A DNA stretch of 10,009 nucleotides from NCBI GenBank assembly GCA_041584475.1, contig JBFHDX010000129.1, positions 1 through 10,009 of the forward strand. The letters run 5' to 3'. Positions 1 through 8,701 of the stretch are shown here, piece after piece. The notes below the pieces were generated by a model. It was given only the letters and a program-made list of their open reading frames with translations, was not told where the DNA came from and ran no database searches. The position numbers and the translations under genes were made by a program. The stretch is from JBFHDX01 sp041584475. GTDB lineage: Bacteria; Pseudomonadota; Alphaproteobacteria; UBA8366; JADFVY01. Each line of letters begins with the position of its first letter. Position 1 is the first letter of the stretch.

Positions 1-162
1 GCGAGCCTGCCGGCGGCGCCGGACGGGTCGGCCTGGCTGCGCGCTCTGGACAGCGCGGCGCCCGATGCGGAGGCCCGAGCCTGTGCCCCGGGCGTCAGCG
101 AGCGGATCGCCGAGCGCAGCGTCGTTGCCTTCGCCGTCGTCGGCTGGGCGGGTCTTCCGTGA
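1..162 (+). CDS. glgX: Probable glycogen debranching enzyme GlgX, C-terminal fragment
   Basis: An open frame enters from the left edge at base 1 and ends at a TGA at 160-162, giving the last 53 residues of a protein. What is visible is a tryptophan followed by an LDSAAPD segment (near residues 12-22) and a final hydrophobic strand containing RSVVAFAVVGW. This is the usual layout of the C-terminal beta-sandwich of GlgX/isoamylase-type GH13 debranching enzymes, which hydrolyse alpha-1,6 branches of phosphorylase-limit glycogen. No catalytic residues lie in this piece. The call rests on the tail pattern plus the neighbours: its TGA overlaps the GTG start of malQ by 4 nt (GTGA), which suggests translational coupling, and pgm follows. 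A different GH13 enzyme, such as a trehalose-pathway enzyme, cannot be excluded from so short a tail. Confidence 0.6.
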   Translation, partial: ASLPAAPDGSAWLRALDSAAPDAEARACAPGVSERIAERSVVAFAVVGWAGLP

Positions 163-2261
163 CGGCGCCGTCCGCGCTCGACACGCTCGCGGAGCGTTTC
201 GGGATCGAGTCGCGCTATGTCGACATCGCCGGAAACGAGCAGGTGACGGGCCGCGACAGCAAGCTGGCGCTGCTGCGGGCGATGGGAGTCGACGTGGACG
301 GCGAGGCCGGCGCGCGCGCGGCGCTCGAGGACCCCTCGGCGCTTCCCGTGCCGCCGCGGGAGATCATCGCCCGGCCGGGACAGCCGGTGGAGGTTCCCGT
401 CGGCGACGGCGCGGTCCGCTGGCGGCTGGAGCTGCAAGGGGGCGACCGACTGGGCGGCGACGCCGAGGGTCGGTTGCGCCTGAACGTGCCCGAAGCGGGT
501 GTACACGCGCTGCGCACGGAGGGTCGCGCCGGCACCGAGGACTGGACGCTGCTGGCGGCGCCCGCGGCAGTGCCCACCGCCGCCGATCTCGGCCTGCGGC
601 CACCCGTCTGGGGCGTCACGGCGGCGCTGTACGGGCTGCGTTCGGGGCGCAATCTCGGCGTCGGCGATTATGCGGACCTGGCCGACGCCGCGGCCGCGAC
701 GGCGCCACTCGGCGCGGATTTCTTCGGCATCAACCCGGTCCACGCGCTGATTTCGAGCGATCCGGCCGGGTTCAGCCCCTATTCGCCGTCGCACCGCGGC
801 TTCCTGAATGCGGCGCACATCGCGGTCGACCATGTCCCCGGATTCGCAACCTGCGCTGCCGCACGGCGCCGGATGTCCGAGAGCGGCGCCGCGCCGGCGG
901 CATTGCGATCGGCGGAACTGATCGACTACCGCGCCGTCGCGCCGCTGCGCGCCGCGCTGCTCGAGATGCTTTTCGAGCACTTCGAGGCACGGGCCGGCGG
1001 GCGGCAGCGTCGGGATTTCGAGACGTTTGTCGCCCGTCGCGGCGACCCGCTCGCCTCGTTCGCCCTGTTCGAGGCGATCGCCGAGCGCCACGGGCCCGGC
1101 TGGCCGGACTGGCCGGCGGAGCTGCAGGATTCGAGCGGACCGGCGGTCCGTGCGTTCGCGCGGTCGCAGGCACCCCGCGTGCGGTATCACGCCTGGCTGC
1201 AATGGCTCGCCGACGCGCAGCTCGGCGCCGCCCAGAGCGCCGCGCGGACCGCCGGCATGGCGCTCGGGCTCTATCTCGACATCGCCGTCGGCGTGCGCCC
1301 GGACGGCGCCGAGGTGTGGGCGGACCGCAGCGGATTCGCGCGCGGTGCCGCGCTGGGCGCACCGCCCGACCGGTTCAACGCCGCCGGGCAGAACTGGGGA
1401 CTGGCCCCGTTTTCGCCGCTCGCGCTGCGGCAGCAGCGTTATCACGCCTTCGCCGAGACGCTGCGCGCGGCGATGCGGCATGCCGGCATGATTCGCATCG
1501 ACCACGTGCTGGGTTTCAACCGCAGCTTCTGGATGCCCGCCGACGGCACCGCGGGCGGTTACGTACGCTATCCGCTGGACGCCCTTCTGGCGGTGACCGC
1601 GATCGAGGCGGCGCGGGCGAAGTGCCTGGTCGTCGGGGAGGATCTGGGAGTCGTTCCGCCGGGCTTTCGCGAACGCCTCGCCGCAGCGGGCATCTACGGC
1701 TGCAGCGTCTTCCAGTTCGAGCGCGAGCCGGACGGGTCGGTGCGCCCGCCGGACCGCTATCGCGAGGCGACGCTGGCGTCGCTCGGCACGCACGATCTGC
1801 CGACGCTGCGCGGCTACTGGGCCGGCCGCGACATCGAGTGCCGCCGCGACGCCGGCCAGATCGACGCGGCCGCCGCCGGCGCCGAACGCAAGCGGCGCGA
1901 CGAGGACCGCCGACAGATCGTGCGTGCCCTCGGGAACCAGGGACTGCTCGCGGGCGGCGAGGACGCCGCGGACGAGCCGGATGCCGTCATTGTCGACGAG
2001 CTGGCCGTGGCGCTGCACGCCTTCCTGGCGCGGACGCCGGCGGCGCTGCGCGGCGTGCAGCTCGACGATGCGCTCGGCGTCGCCGAGCAGCAGAACATGC
2101 CCGGCACGGTCGACGAATACCCGAACTGGCGGCAGCGGCTGCCGGTGACGGTGGCGGCGCTGGCGGACCAGCCGTTGCTGCGCCGCATCGCCGCGGCGTT
2201 GGGTGGACGGGCGGCCGCAGCCGGGAAACATGCCGAACGGGGGAGCGGAAAATGCAGGTGA
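159..2261 (+). CDS. malQ: 4-alpha-glucanotransferase (amylomaltase), GH77
   Basis: This 700-residue cytoplasmic enzyme transfers maltodextrin segments between chains, releasing glucose and recycling the short oligosaccharides left by debranching and phosphorolysis. Residues 1 to about 140 form the N-terminal extension of long proteobacterial MalQ proteins (RY.D..GNEQV at 19-29, LLRAMGVDV at 38-46). The GH77 barrel follows: NLGVGDYADL (165-174), SPYSPSHRGFLN (206-217), LYLDIAVGV (371-379), RFNAAGQNWG (405-414). The expected catalytic residues are present: nucleophile D448 in RIDHVLGF, acid/base E494 in VVGEDLG, and D546 in LGTHDLPT. The signature NMPGTVDEYPNW spans 646-657. Length matches the family (E. 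coli MalQ is about 694). The GTG start at 159 overlaps the upstream stop by 4 nt; the only Shine-Dalgarno-like stretch is a weak GGGCGGG, so initiation probably depends on coupling to glgX. The last 10 nt overlap pgm. Confidence 0.95.
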   Translation: MTAPSALDTLAERFGIESRYVDIAGNEQVTGRDSKLALLRAMGVDVDGEAGARAALEDPSALPVPPREIIARPGQPVEVPVGDGAVRWRLELQGGDRLGGDAEGRLRLNVPEAGVHALRTEGRAGTEDWTLLAAPAAVPTAADLGLRPPVWGVTAALYGLRSGRNLGVGDYADLADAAAATAPLGADFFGINPVHALISSDPAGFSPYSPSHRGFLNAAHIAVDHVPGFATCAAARRRMSESGAAPAALRSAELIDYRAVAPLRAALLEMLFEHFEARAGGRQRRDFETFVARRGDPLASFALFEAIAERHGPGWPDWPAELQDSSGPAVRAFARSQAPRVRYHAWLQWLADAQLGAAQSAARTAGMALGLYLDIAVGVRPDGAEVWADRSGFARGAALGAPPDRFNAAGQNWGLAPFSPLALRQQRYHAFAETLRAAMRHAGMIRIDHVLGFNRSFWMPADGTAGGYVRYPLDALLAVTAIEAARAKCLVVGEDLGVVPPGFRERLAAAGIYGCSVFQFEREPDGSVRPPDRYREATLASLGTHDLPTLRGYWAGRDIECRRDAGQIDAAAAGAERKRRDEDRRQIVRALGNQGLLAGGEDAADEPDAVIVDELAVALHAFLARTPAALRGVQLDDALGVAEQQNMPGTVDEYPNWRQRLPVTVAALADQPLLRRIAAALGGRAAAAGKHAERGSGKCR

Positions 2262-3886
2262 AGACAGTCGCGACGACACCGATCGAGGGACAGAAACCGG
2301 GAACCTCCGGGCTGCGCCAGAAGACGCGCGTGTTCATGCGGCCGGGCTATCTCGAGAACTTCGTGCAGTCGGTGTTCGATGCAACCGGCGGCATCGCGGG
2401 TAAGACGCTCGCGCTCGGCGGCGACGGCCGCTACTTCAACCGCGAGGCGTCGGCGACGATCATCAGGATGGCGGCGGCGAACGGCGCCGCGCGGGTCATC
2501 GTCGGGCGCGGCGCGATCCTCTCGACACCGGCGGCGTCGGCGGTGATCCGCGAGCGCCGGGCCGACGGCGGCGGCCTGATCCTCTCGGCGAGCCACAATC
2601 CGGGCGGGCCGGACGACGATTTCGGGGTGAAGTACAACATCCCGGCCGGCGGCCCGGCACCGGAGGCCGTGACCGGTGCGATCCATCGCCGGACGCTGGA
2701 GATCGCCGAATACCGCATCGCCGATGCCGAGGCCCCGGCCCTCGACACGCCGGGCGAGACGGCGCTCGGCAACACCGTCGTCGAAATCATCGATCCGGTC
2801 GAGACCTATCGCGCGCTGATGCAGACGCTGTTCGACTTCAACGCCATCGCGGCGCTGTTCGGGGGCGGCTTCCGCATGCGCTTCGACGCCATGCACGCGG
2901 TCACCGGCCCTTACGCCAGGGACATCCTCGAAGGCGTCATCGGCGCCCCGCCGGACACCGTGATCAACGGCGAGCCGCTGCCCGATTTCGGCGGCGGCCA
3001 TCCCGACCCGAACCCGGTGCACGCGCGCGCGCTGTACGACCTGATGTTCTCGGCCGACGCGCCGGATTTCGGCGCCGCCTCGGACGGCGACGGCGACCGC
3101 AACATGGTGCTGGGCCGCAACGCCTACATCTCGCCCTCGGACAGCCTCGCGATGCTGGCCGCGAACGCGACGCTGGTGCCCGGCTACCACGACGGGCTGG
3201 CGGGGATCGCGCGCTCGATGCCGACGAGCCGGGCCGCCGACCGCGTCGCCGAGAAGCTCGGCATCCCCTGCTTCGAGACGCCGACCGGCTGGAAGTTCTT
3301 CGGCACCCTGCTCGATGCAGGCATGGCGACGCTCTGCGGCGAGGAGAGCGCGGGCACCGGATCGAACCACGTGCGCGAGAAGGACGGGCTGTGGGCGGTG
3401 CTGTTCTGGCTCAACATCCTCGCGGCGCGGCGGCAGACGGTCGCCGAGATCCAGGCCGCGCACTGGGCGGAGTTCGGCCGCAACTACTATTCGCGCCACG
3501 ACTACGAAGGCCTCGACGCGGCCGTCGCGGCGGCGCTGATGGCCGACCTCAGGGAGCAGCTGCCGGCGCTCCCCGGGCGCGCGATCGGCGGGCTGGCGAT
3601 CGAGGCGGCCGACGATTTCGCCTACACCGATCCGGTCGACGGCTCGCACAGCGAGGGACAGGGCATCCGCGTGATGCTGGAGGGCGGCTCGCGCATCGTC
3701 TACCGGCTGTCCGGTACCGGCACCGAGGGCGCGACGCTGCGCGTCTACCTGGAGCGCTTCGAGCCGGACCCGGCGCGCCAGGGCGAGGACCCGCAGGCAG
3801 CGCTGGCGCCGATCATCGCCGCCGCCGACGCGCTCGCCGGAATCGTCGCGCGCACCGGCCGCCGCGGCCCCGACGTCAGGACCTGA
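2252..3886 (+). CDS. pgm: Phosphoglucomutase, alpha-D-glucose specific (eukaryote-like PGM1 type)
   Basis: This 544-residue enzyme interconverts glucose-1-phosphate and glucose-6-phosphate, joining glycogen turnover to glycolysis. All four PGM1-type signatures are visible: GQKPGTSGLR near the N-terminus (13-22); the phosphoserine loop LSASHNPGG with catalytic S114; the metal loop DGDGDR (D278, D280, D282); the sugar-binding GEESAGTGS (363-371), followed by HVREKDGLW; and the phosphate-binding RLSGTGTEGATLR (485-497). Length and motif spacing fit the eukaryote-like PGM1 branch found in Agrobacterium-type glg operons, rather than the PGM/PMM branch. The ATG at 2252 is preceded by a purine-rich GGGGGAGCGG Shine-Dalgarno and lies inside the end of malQ (10-nt overlap), so the two genes are almost certainly cotranscribed. 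The TGA at 3884-3886 sits 4 nt from the stop of the convergent glgB. No key residue is missing. Confidence 0.95.
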   Translation: MQVKTVATTPIEGQKPGTSGLRQKTRVFMRPGYLENFVQSVFDATGGIAGKTLALGGDGRYFNREASATIIRMAAANGAARVIVGRGAILSTPAASAVIRERRADGGGLILSASHNPGGPDDDFGVKYNIPAGGPAPEAVTGAIHRRTLEIAEYRIADAEAPALDTPGETALGNTVVEIIDPVETYRALMQTLFDFNAIAALFGGGFRMRFDAMHAVTGPYARDILEGVIGAPPDTVINGEPLPDFGGGHPDPNPVHARALYDLMFSADAPDFGAASDGDGDRNMVLGRNAYISPSDSLAMLAANATLVPGYHDGLAGIARSMPTSRAADRVAEKLGIPCFETPTGWKFFGTLLDAGMATLCGEESAGTGSNHVREKDGLWAVLFWLNILAARRQTVAEIQAAHWAEFGRNYYSRHDYEGLDAAVAAALMADLREQLPALPGRAIGGLAIEAADDFAYTDPVDGSHSEGQGIRVMLEGGSRIVYRLSGTGTEGATLRVYLERFEPDPARQGEDPQAALAPIIAAADALAGIVARTGRRGPDVRT

Positions 3887-3890
3887 CTCG

Positions 3891-6104
3891 TCAGCGCTCG
3901 AGTTCGAGGATCAACGTCGCCAGCGGCGGCAGGGTGAGGCGCAGCGACTGGTCGCGGCCGTTCCAGCCGACCGCCTCGCTGTCGACCCCGCCCTGGTTGC
4001 CGACGCCGGAGCCGCCATAGTCCGCGGCATCGGTATTGATGCGCTCGCGCCAGCGCCCGGCCGCGGGAACGCCGACCCGCCAGCCGTCGCGCCGCACCGG
4101 CGTCATGTTGCACACCGCCAGCACCGGCGGCGCCCCGTCGGGACCGAAGCGCAGCCAGGCATAGACCGCCTCGTCGGCGGCACCGGCCTCGACCCATTCG
4201 AAGCCGTCGGCACGGCAGTCGCGGACGTGCAGCGCCGGCGTCTCGCGGTAGAGGCGGTTGAGGTCGCGGACCAGCCGCTGCACGCCTGCATGCAGCGGGT
4301 CCTCGAGCAGGTGCCAGTCGAGGCTGGCGTCGTGATTCCACTCCCGCTCCTGCGCGAATTCGAGCCCCATGAACAGGAGCTTCTTGCCCGGATGCGCCCA
4401 CATGAAGCCGTAATAGGCGCGCACGTTCGCGAACTTCTCGGCGCGGCCCCCGGGCATGCGGCCGAGGATCGAGCCCTTGCCGTGCACGACCTCGTCGTGG
4501 CTGAGCGGGAGCACGAAATTCTCGCTGAAGGCGTAGTGCAGGCCGAAGGTCATCTGGTGGTAATGGTGCGTGCGGTGGACCGGGTCGCGCCCCATGAAAT
4601 CGAGCGTGTCGTTCATCCAGCCCATGTTCCACTTGAAGCCGAAGCCGAGGCCGCCGTCGCTCGTCGGGCGCGAGACGCCCGGCCACGCCGTCGATTCCTC
4701 GGCGACGGTCATGATCCCGGACACCTCGCGATAGACCGTCTCGTTCATGCGCCTGAGGAACGCGATCGCCTCGAGATTCTCGCGGCCGCCGTGGATGTTG
4801 GGGACCCACTCGCCCTCGGCGCGGCTGTAGTCGCGATAGAGCATCGAGGCGACCGCGTCGACGCGCAGCGCGTCGACGTGATGCTCCTTGAGCCAGTACA
4901 GCGCGTTGGCGACGAGGTAGTTGGCGACCTCGCGCCGACCGTAGTTGAAGACCAGCGTGTTCCAGTCTGGATGGAAGCCCTCGCGCGGGTCGGCATGCTC
5001 GTAGAGCGCCGTCCCGTCGAGCCGGCCGAGCCCGTGCTTGTCGGTCGGGAAATGCCCCGGCACCCAGTCGAGGATCAGGCCCAGCCCGGCGGCGTGGCAG
5101 GCGTCGACGAAGGCGCGGAACTCGGCGGGCGTGCCGTGCCGGATCGTCGGCGCGAACAGCCCGATCGGCTGGTAGCCCCACGAGCCGTCGAACGGATGTT
5201 CGCTGACCGGCAGCAGCTCGATGTGGCTGAAGCCCATGTCGCTCGCATAGCCGACGAGCCGGTCGGCGAGCTCGCGATAGGAGAGCCGGCGGCCGCCGTC
5301 GTCGACGACGCGCCGCCACGAGCCGAGATGCACCTCGTAGATCGAGATCGGCGCCGCGATCGTCTGCAGCTCCCCGCGCCGGGCCAGCCAGTCCGCGTCG
5401 TGCCAGTCGGGGTCGCGCAGGTCGCGCACGACGGAGGCGGTGGCCGGCGGATGCTCGCCGCCGAACCCCACCGGATCGGCCTTGAGCGGCAGCAACGATC
5501 CGTCGCCCGCCTTGATCTCGTACTTGTAGCGCGCGCCGTCGTCGACGCCCGGCAGGAAGGCCTCCCAGACCCCGGTGGTGCCGCGGCGGCGCATGACGTG
5601 GCGGCGGCCGTCCCAGTCGTTGAAGTCGCCGACCACCGAGACACGCCGCGCGGCGGGCGCCCAGATCGCGAAGTGGGTGCCGTCGACCCCCTCGTGCGTC
5701 GTGACGTGGGCGCCGAGCGCGTGCCACAGCTTCAGGTGCGAGCCTTCGGCCAGCAGATACTCGTCGACGTCGCCGATGACCGGCCCGAAGCGATACGGAT
5801 CATCGAGCAGCCATTGGCTGCCACCGCGCCGGCAAGCGAGCCGGTAGGCAAAGCGCTTGCGCCGCCGTGGCACGACGGCGGCGAATACGCCGTCGGCACC
5901 GGCGGGCTCGAGGGCGGCGAGCCGCCGACCGCTGCGCGCGTCGATCAGCCCGACCGAATCGGCGCCGGGCACGAAAGCGCGCACGACGAGCCGGCCGTCG
6001 AGGTCGTGCATGCCGAGCACGGCGAACGGGTCGTCATGGTCGCCGGCGGCGATCGCCGCGGCGGTCGCCCGATCGAGGACATCCCGGGTGGTGGCGCCGG
6101 CCAC
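3891..6104 (-). CDS. glgB: 1,4-alpha-glucan branching enzyme, GH13
   Basis: This 737-residue enzyme cuts alpha-1,4 chains and re-attaches the pieces by alpha-1,6 links to branch glycogen. Domains in order: an N1 beta domain (about 20-120, with PYRFGPVIGD at 103-112), a CBM48 domain (about 130-230, with FAIWAPAARRVSVVGDFNDWD at 145-165), the GH13 barrel (about 250-620), and a C-terminal beta domain ending in LATLILELER. Catalytic residues align with the family: nucleophile D416 in DALRVDAVASMLY, acid/base E469 in MTVAEESTAWPG, and D537 in LPLSHDEVVHGKGS. Length is close to E. coli GlgB (728), so the N1 domain is retained. The start is a GTG at 6104-6102, with an AGGAGGA 6 nt upstream inside the end of glgP. 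The glgP stop is only 2 nt away, so this is the second gene of a glgP-glgB operon. It converges on pgm with a 4-nt gap. Confidence 0.96.
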   Translation of the reverse strand: MAGATTRDVLDRATAAAIAAGDHDDPFAVLGMHDLDGRLVVRAFVPGADSVGLIDARSGRRLAALEPAGADGVFAAVVPRRRKRFAYRLACRRGGSQWLLDDPYRFGPVIGDVDEYLLAEGSHLKLWHALGAHVTTHEGVDGTHFAIWAPAARRVSVVGDFNDWDGRRHVMRRRGTTGVWEAFLPGVDDGARYKYEIKAGDGSLLPLKADPVGFGGEHPPATASVVRDLRDPDWHDADWLARRGELQTIAAPISIYEVHLGSWRRVVDDGGRRLSYRELADRLVGYASDMGFSHIELLPVSEHPFDGSWGYQPIGLFAPTIRHGTPAEFRAFVDACHAAGLGLILDWVPGHFPTDKHGLGRLDGTALYEHADPREGFHPDWNTLVFNYGRREVANYLVANALYWLKEHHVDALRVDAVASMLYRDYSRAEGEWVPNIHGGRENLEAIAFLRRMNETVYREVSGIMTVAEESTAWPGVSRPTSDGGLGFGFKWNMGWMNDTLDFMGRDPVHRTHHYHQMTFGLHYAFSENFVLPLSHDEVVHGKGSILGRMPGGRAEKFANVRAYYGFMWAHPGKKLLFMGLEFAQEREWNHDASLDWHLLEDPLHAGVQRLVRDLNRLYRETPALHVRDCRADGFEWVEAGAADEAVYAWLRFGPDGAPPVLAVCNMTPVRRDGWRVGVPAAGRWRERINTDAADYGGSGVGNQGGVDSEAVGWNGRDQSLRLTLPPLATLILELER

Positions 6105-6106
6105 GC

Positions 6107-8533
6107 TCAGTCCTCCTGCAGCACGGGCCCGACGTCCCAGATGTCGCGCGCGTAGCCGCGGATCGTGCGGTCGGACGAGAACCAGCCGACGCGCGCGGTG
6201 TTGAGCACGGCGCGCCGGACCCAGGCGTCGCGGTCGCGGAAGTCGCCGTCGATGCGCCGCTGGATATCGTGATAGGCGGCGAAATCGGCGCTGACCATGA
6301 AATGGTCCGAGCCGCGCAACTGCTCGACGAGCGGCCGGAAGCGGTCCGGCTCGTCGGGCGAGAAGGCGCCGTGCTCGATCTGCTCGAGCGCCTCGGCGAG
6401 CGCCGGGCAGGCCGCGATCTCGGCCTGCGGGTCGTGGCCCGCCGCGTGCCGCGCCGCCACCTCCGCGGCGGTAAGGCCGAAGATGTAGATGTTGTCGTCG
6501 CCGACGCGTTCGCCGATCTCGACGTTGGCGCCGTCAAGGGTGCCGACCGTCAGCGCCCCGTTCAGAGCGAGCTTCATGTTGCCCGTGCCCGACGCTTCCA
6601 TGCCCGCGGTCGAGATCTGCTCCGACAGGTCGGCGGCCGGGACGAGGATCTCGGCCATCGAGACGTTGTAGTTCGCCGGGAAGACGATCTTCAGCCGGTC
6701 GCCGACCGTCGGATCGGCGTTGACCGTCGCCGCGACGTCGTTGATCAGCTTGATGATCAGCTTCGCCGTCGCGTAGCCCGGCGCCGCCTTGCCGCCGAAG
6801 ATGCGGACCCGCGGCGTCCAGTCACGGTCCGGCTCGCGGCGGATCGCGTTGTAGTGGGCGACTGCCTCGAGGATGTTCAGGAGCTGCCGCTTGTATTCGT
6901 GGATGCGCTTTATCTGCACGTCGAACAGGGCGTGCGGGTCGATGGCGATGCCGGTGTGCGCGGCGACGTAGTCCGCGAGGTGACGCTTGTTCTCCTGCTT
7001 CGCCTCGGCGAAGCGGCGGCGGAACTCGGCATCGTCGGCGAGCGGCGCGATCGCCTCGAGCCGTTCGAGGTCGGCCACCCAGGACTCGCCGATCGCCTCG
7101 ATCAGCAGCCGGCGCAGCGGCGGGTTGCAGCCGTAGAGCCAGCGCCGCGGCGTGATGCCGTTGGTCTGGTTGACGATGCGGTCGGGATGCAGCGCGTGCA
7201 GATCGCGGAACACGGTCGCCTTCATCAGCTCGGTGTGCAGCGCCGAGACGCCGTTGACGCGGTGCGCGGCGACGAAGGCGAGATCGCCCATACGCACCGC
7301 GCCGCCGGGCTCGACGATGCGCACACCTTCCGGCCGCTTGCCGCCGTGGCTGCGCACGGACTTCACGTGCCAATCGTCGATCCGCTCGATGATCTCCATG
7401 TGGCGCGGCAGGACCGTCGCCATCAGCTCGCCGGGCCAGCGCTCGAGCGCCTCGGGCAGCAGCGTGTGGTTCGTGTAGGACAGGCAGTCGCGGGCGAGCT
7501 CGATGGCCGCGCCGATCGCCATGCCGTGCCCGTCGACGAGGAGTCGCACCAGCTCAGGTGCGGCGATCGCGGGGTGCGTGTCGTTGAGCTGGATGGCGAT
7601 CTTGCGGGGCAGCAGCGCCAGGTCGTCGTGCTGCGTCCGGAAGCGGCGCACGATGTCCTGGATCGAGGCGGCGGTGAAGAAATACTCCTGCTTGAGGCGC
7701 AGCTCCCTGCCCTGCGGCGTCGTGTCGTCGGGATAGAGCACGCGCGAGATCACCTCGGCGAGGACCGCCGGCGCCGCCGCATGCAGGTAGTCGCCGCGAT
7801 TGAACAGGGCGAGGTCGAACAGCTTCGTCGGCTTCGCCGACCACAGGCGCAGCGTGTTGGCCCAGCGCGCCCGCCAGCCCGGCACCGGCGTGTCGTAGGC
7901 GGCGGCGACCACGTGCTGCTCCGGCGTCCAGACGCGACGCCCGTCGGCCCCGTCCGCGACGCTGCCCCCGAAGCCGATGCCGTAGGCCGCCTCGGGCCGC
8001 TCGAACTCCCAGATGTGCCGCTGCGTCAGCCAGTCCTCGGCCTCCTCGACCTGCCAGCCTTCCTCGAAACGTTGCCGGAACAGGCCGTGCTCGTAGCGGA
8101 TGCCATAGCCGTAGGCCGGCACGCCGACGCTCGACATGCTGTCGAGGAAACAGGCGGCGAGCCGGCCGAGCCCGCCATTGCCGAGTGCGGCGTCGGGCTC
8201 GTCGAGGATGACCGCGTCGTAATCGACGCCGATCCCGGCCAGCGCTTCGCGCGCCGCCGACTCGAGCCCGATATTGCCGATCGCGTCCTGCAGCAGCCGG
8301 CCGATAAGGAACTCCATCGACAGGTAGTAGACGCGCTTGCGGTCCTCGGCATAGGTGCGGCGGGTGCTCTCGAACCACGGGTCGACGAGCCGGTTGCGGA
8401 TCGCCAGCGACAGTGCCATGCGCCAGTCGTAGACCGAGGCGTTCCGCTCGTCCTTGCCAGCATCGTATTTGAGGTGGTGCAGGATCGCGTCGCGCAGGGC
8501 GCCCGCCTCGAGGCTGTATGCTTGGTCTCGCAT
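6107..8533 (-). CDS. glgP: Glycogen/maltodextrin phosphorylase, GT35, PLP-dependent
   Basis: This 808-residue enzyme releases glucose-1-phosphate from the non-reducing ends of glycogen; its product feeds Pgm, encoded across the convergent junction. Family signatures run the length of the protein: YLSMEFLIGRLL (70-81), ALGNGGLGRLAACFLDS (116-132), LNDTHPAI (316-323), NGITPRRW (458-465), KRIHEYKRQLLN (542-553), GKAAPGY (581-587), FPANYNVSMAE (618-628), and the PLP-site EASGTGNMKLALNGA with the Schiff-base lysine at K654. Length matches E. coli GlgP (815). The open frame continues upstream to 8710, but that extra 59-residue stretch is arginine-rich and unlike the family, so I start at the ATG at 8533-8531. 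A TTG two codons earlier (8539-8537) is better spaced from a weak AGAGA and is a possible alternative start. First gene of the glgP-glgB operon. Confidence 0.95.
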   Translation of the reverse strand: MRDQAYSLEAGALRDAILHHLKYDAGKDERNASVYDWRMALSLAIRNRLVDPWFESTRRTYAEDRKRVYYLSMEFLIGRLLQDAIGNIGLESAAREALAGIGVDYDAVILDEPDAALGNGGLGRLAACFLDSMSSVGVPAYGYGIRYEHGLFRQRFEEGWQVEEAEDWLTQRHIWEFERPEAAYGIGFGGSVADGADGRRVWTPEQHVVAAAYDTPVPGWRARWANTLRLWSAKPTKLFDLALFNRGDYLHAAAPAVLAEVISRVLYPDDTTPQGRELRLKQEYFFTAASIQDIVRRFRTQHDDLALLPRKIAIQLNDTHPAIAAPELVRLLVDGHGMAIGAAIELARDCLSYTNHTLLPEALERWPGELMATVLPRHMEIIERIDDWHVKSVRSHGGKRPEGVRIVEPGGAVRMGDLAFVAAHRVNGVSALHTELMKATVFRDLHALHPDRIVNQTNGITPRRWLYGCNPPLRRLLIEAIGESWVADLERLEAIAPLADDAEFRRRFAEAKQENKRHLADYVAAHTGIAIDPHALFDVQIKRIHEYKRQLLNILEAVAHYNAIRREPDRDWTPRVRIFGGKAAPGYATAKLIIKLINDVAATVNADPTVGDRLKIVFPANYNVSMAEILVPAADLSEQISTAGMEASGTGNMKLALNGALTVGTLDGANVEIGERVGDDNIYIFGLTAAEVAARHAAGHDPQAEIAACPALAEALEQIEHGAFSPDEPDRFRPLVEQLRGSDHFMVSADFAAYHDIQRRIDGDFRDRDAWVRRAVLNTARVGWFSSDRTIRGYARDIWDVGPVLQED
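6111..6117 (-). promoter_or_regulatory. Shine-Dalgarno of glgB, inside the 3' end of glgP
   Basis: AGGAGGA on the minus strand, 6 nt before the GTG at 6104. It overlaps the last codons of glgP, which read leucine-glutamine-glutamate-aspartate before the TGA. It fixes the glgB start as GTG and suggests that ribosomes finishing glgP reinitiate on glgB. Confidence 0.85.
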
Positions 8534-8628
8534 CTTCAACGTGATCTCTAGCCGTTCTCTGTTGGGCAATTTTCCCGCAACGCACGCAGCCGCGCCGATC
8601 CGGCGCCGGCTCGCACGACCGAACCGGC

Positions 8629-8652
8629 GGGCACGGGCGCGGACGCGGGCGC
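8629..8652. repeat. Imperfect tandem hexamer, four copies
   Basis: Four consecutive hexamers of the form GGRCRC on the plus strand: gggcac, gggcgc, ggacgc, gggcgc. It lies between the tentative -10 box and the glgP start, so it would be part of the glgP leader. It is short enough to be GC-rich low complexity; no function is claimed. Confidence 0.5.
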
Positions 8653-8653
8653 T

Positions 8654-8681
8654 GTATAGCATGGCCGGGGCCGCTTGCGAG
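8654..8681 (-). promoter_or_regulatory. Tentative glgP promoter
   Basis: On the minus strand a CTATAC (8659-8654) resembles the -10 box common in alphaproteobacterial promoters. A poor -35 candidate CTCGCA (8681-8676; 3 of 6 match TTGACA) lies 16 nt further upstream. If used, it would give a 5' leader of roughly 115 nt before glgP. It stands out mainly because the surroundings are very GC-rich. Weak evidence. Confidence 0.22.
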
Positions 8682-8701
8682 AGCGAAGTGGCCGCCGATG
8701 T

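Noticed and set aside
1814..3649. A 611-codon minus-strand open frame opposite malQ and pgm
   Set aside because: Composition is that of an antisense shadow of GC-rich coding DNA, with no recognisable motif; the sense frames carry all the family signatures.
65..3886. A single plus-strand open frame of 1273 codons spanning malQ and pgm
   Set aside because: Its second half, from 2252, is pgm itself in frame; the first part is an arginine/glycine/alanine-rich shadow of malQ in another frame. A glgX tail and malQ with full motifs occupy that region, so it is not a fusion protein.
4227..8551. Long plus-strand open frames (642 and 894 codons) opposite glgB and glgP
   Set aside because: They are rich in Arg, Val, Asp and Ala, the usual reverse reading of GC3-biased genes. 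No Shine-Dalgarno or motif; glgB and glgP are unambiguous on the other strand.
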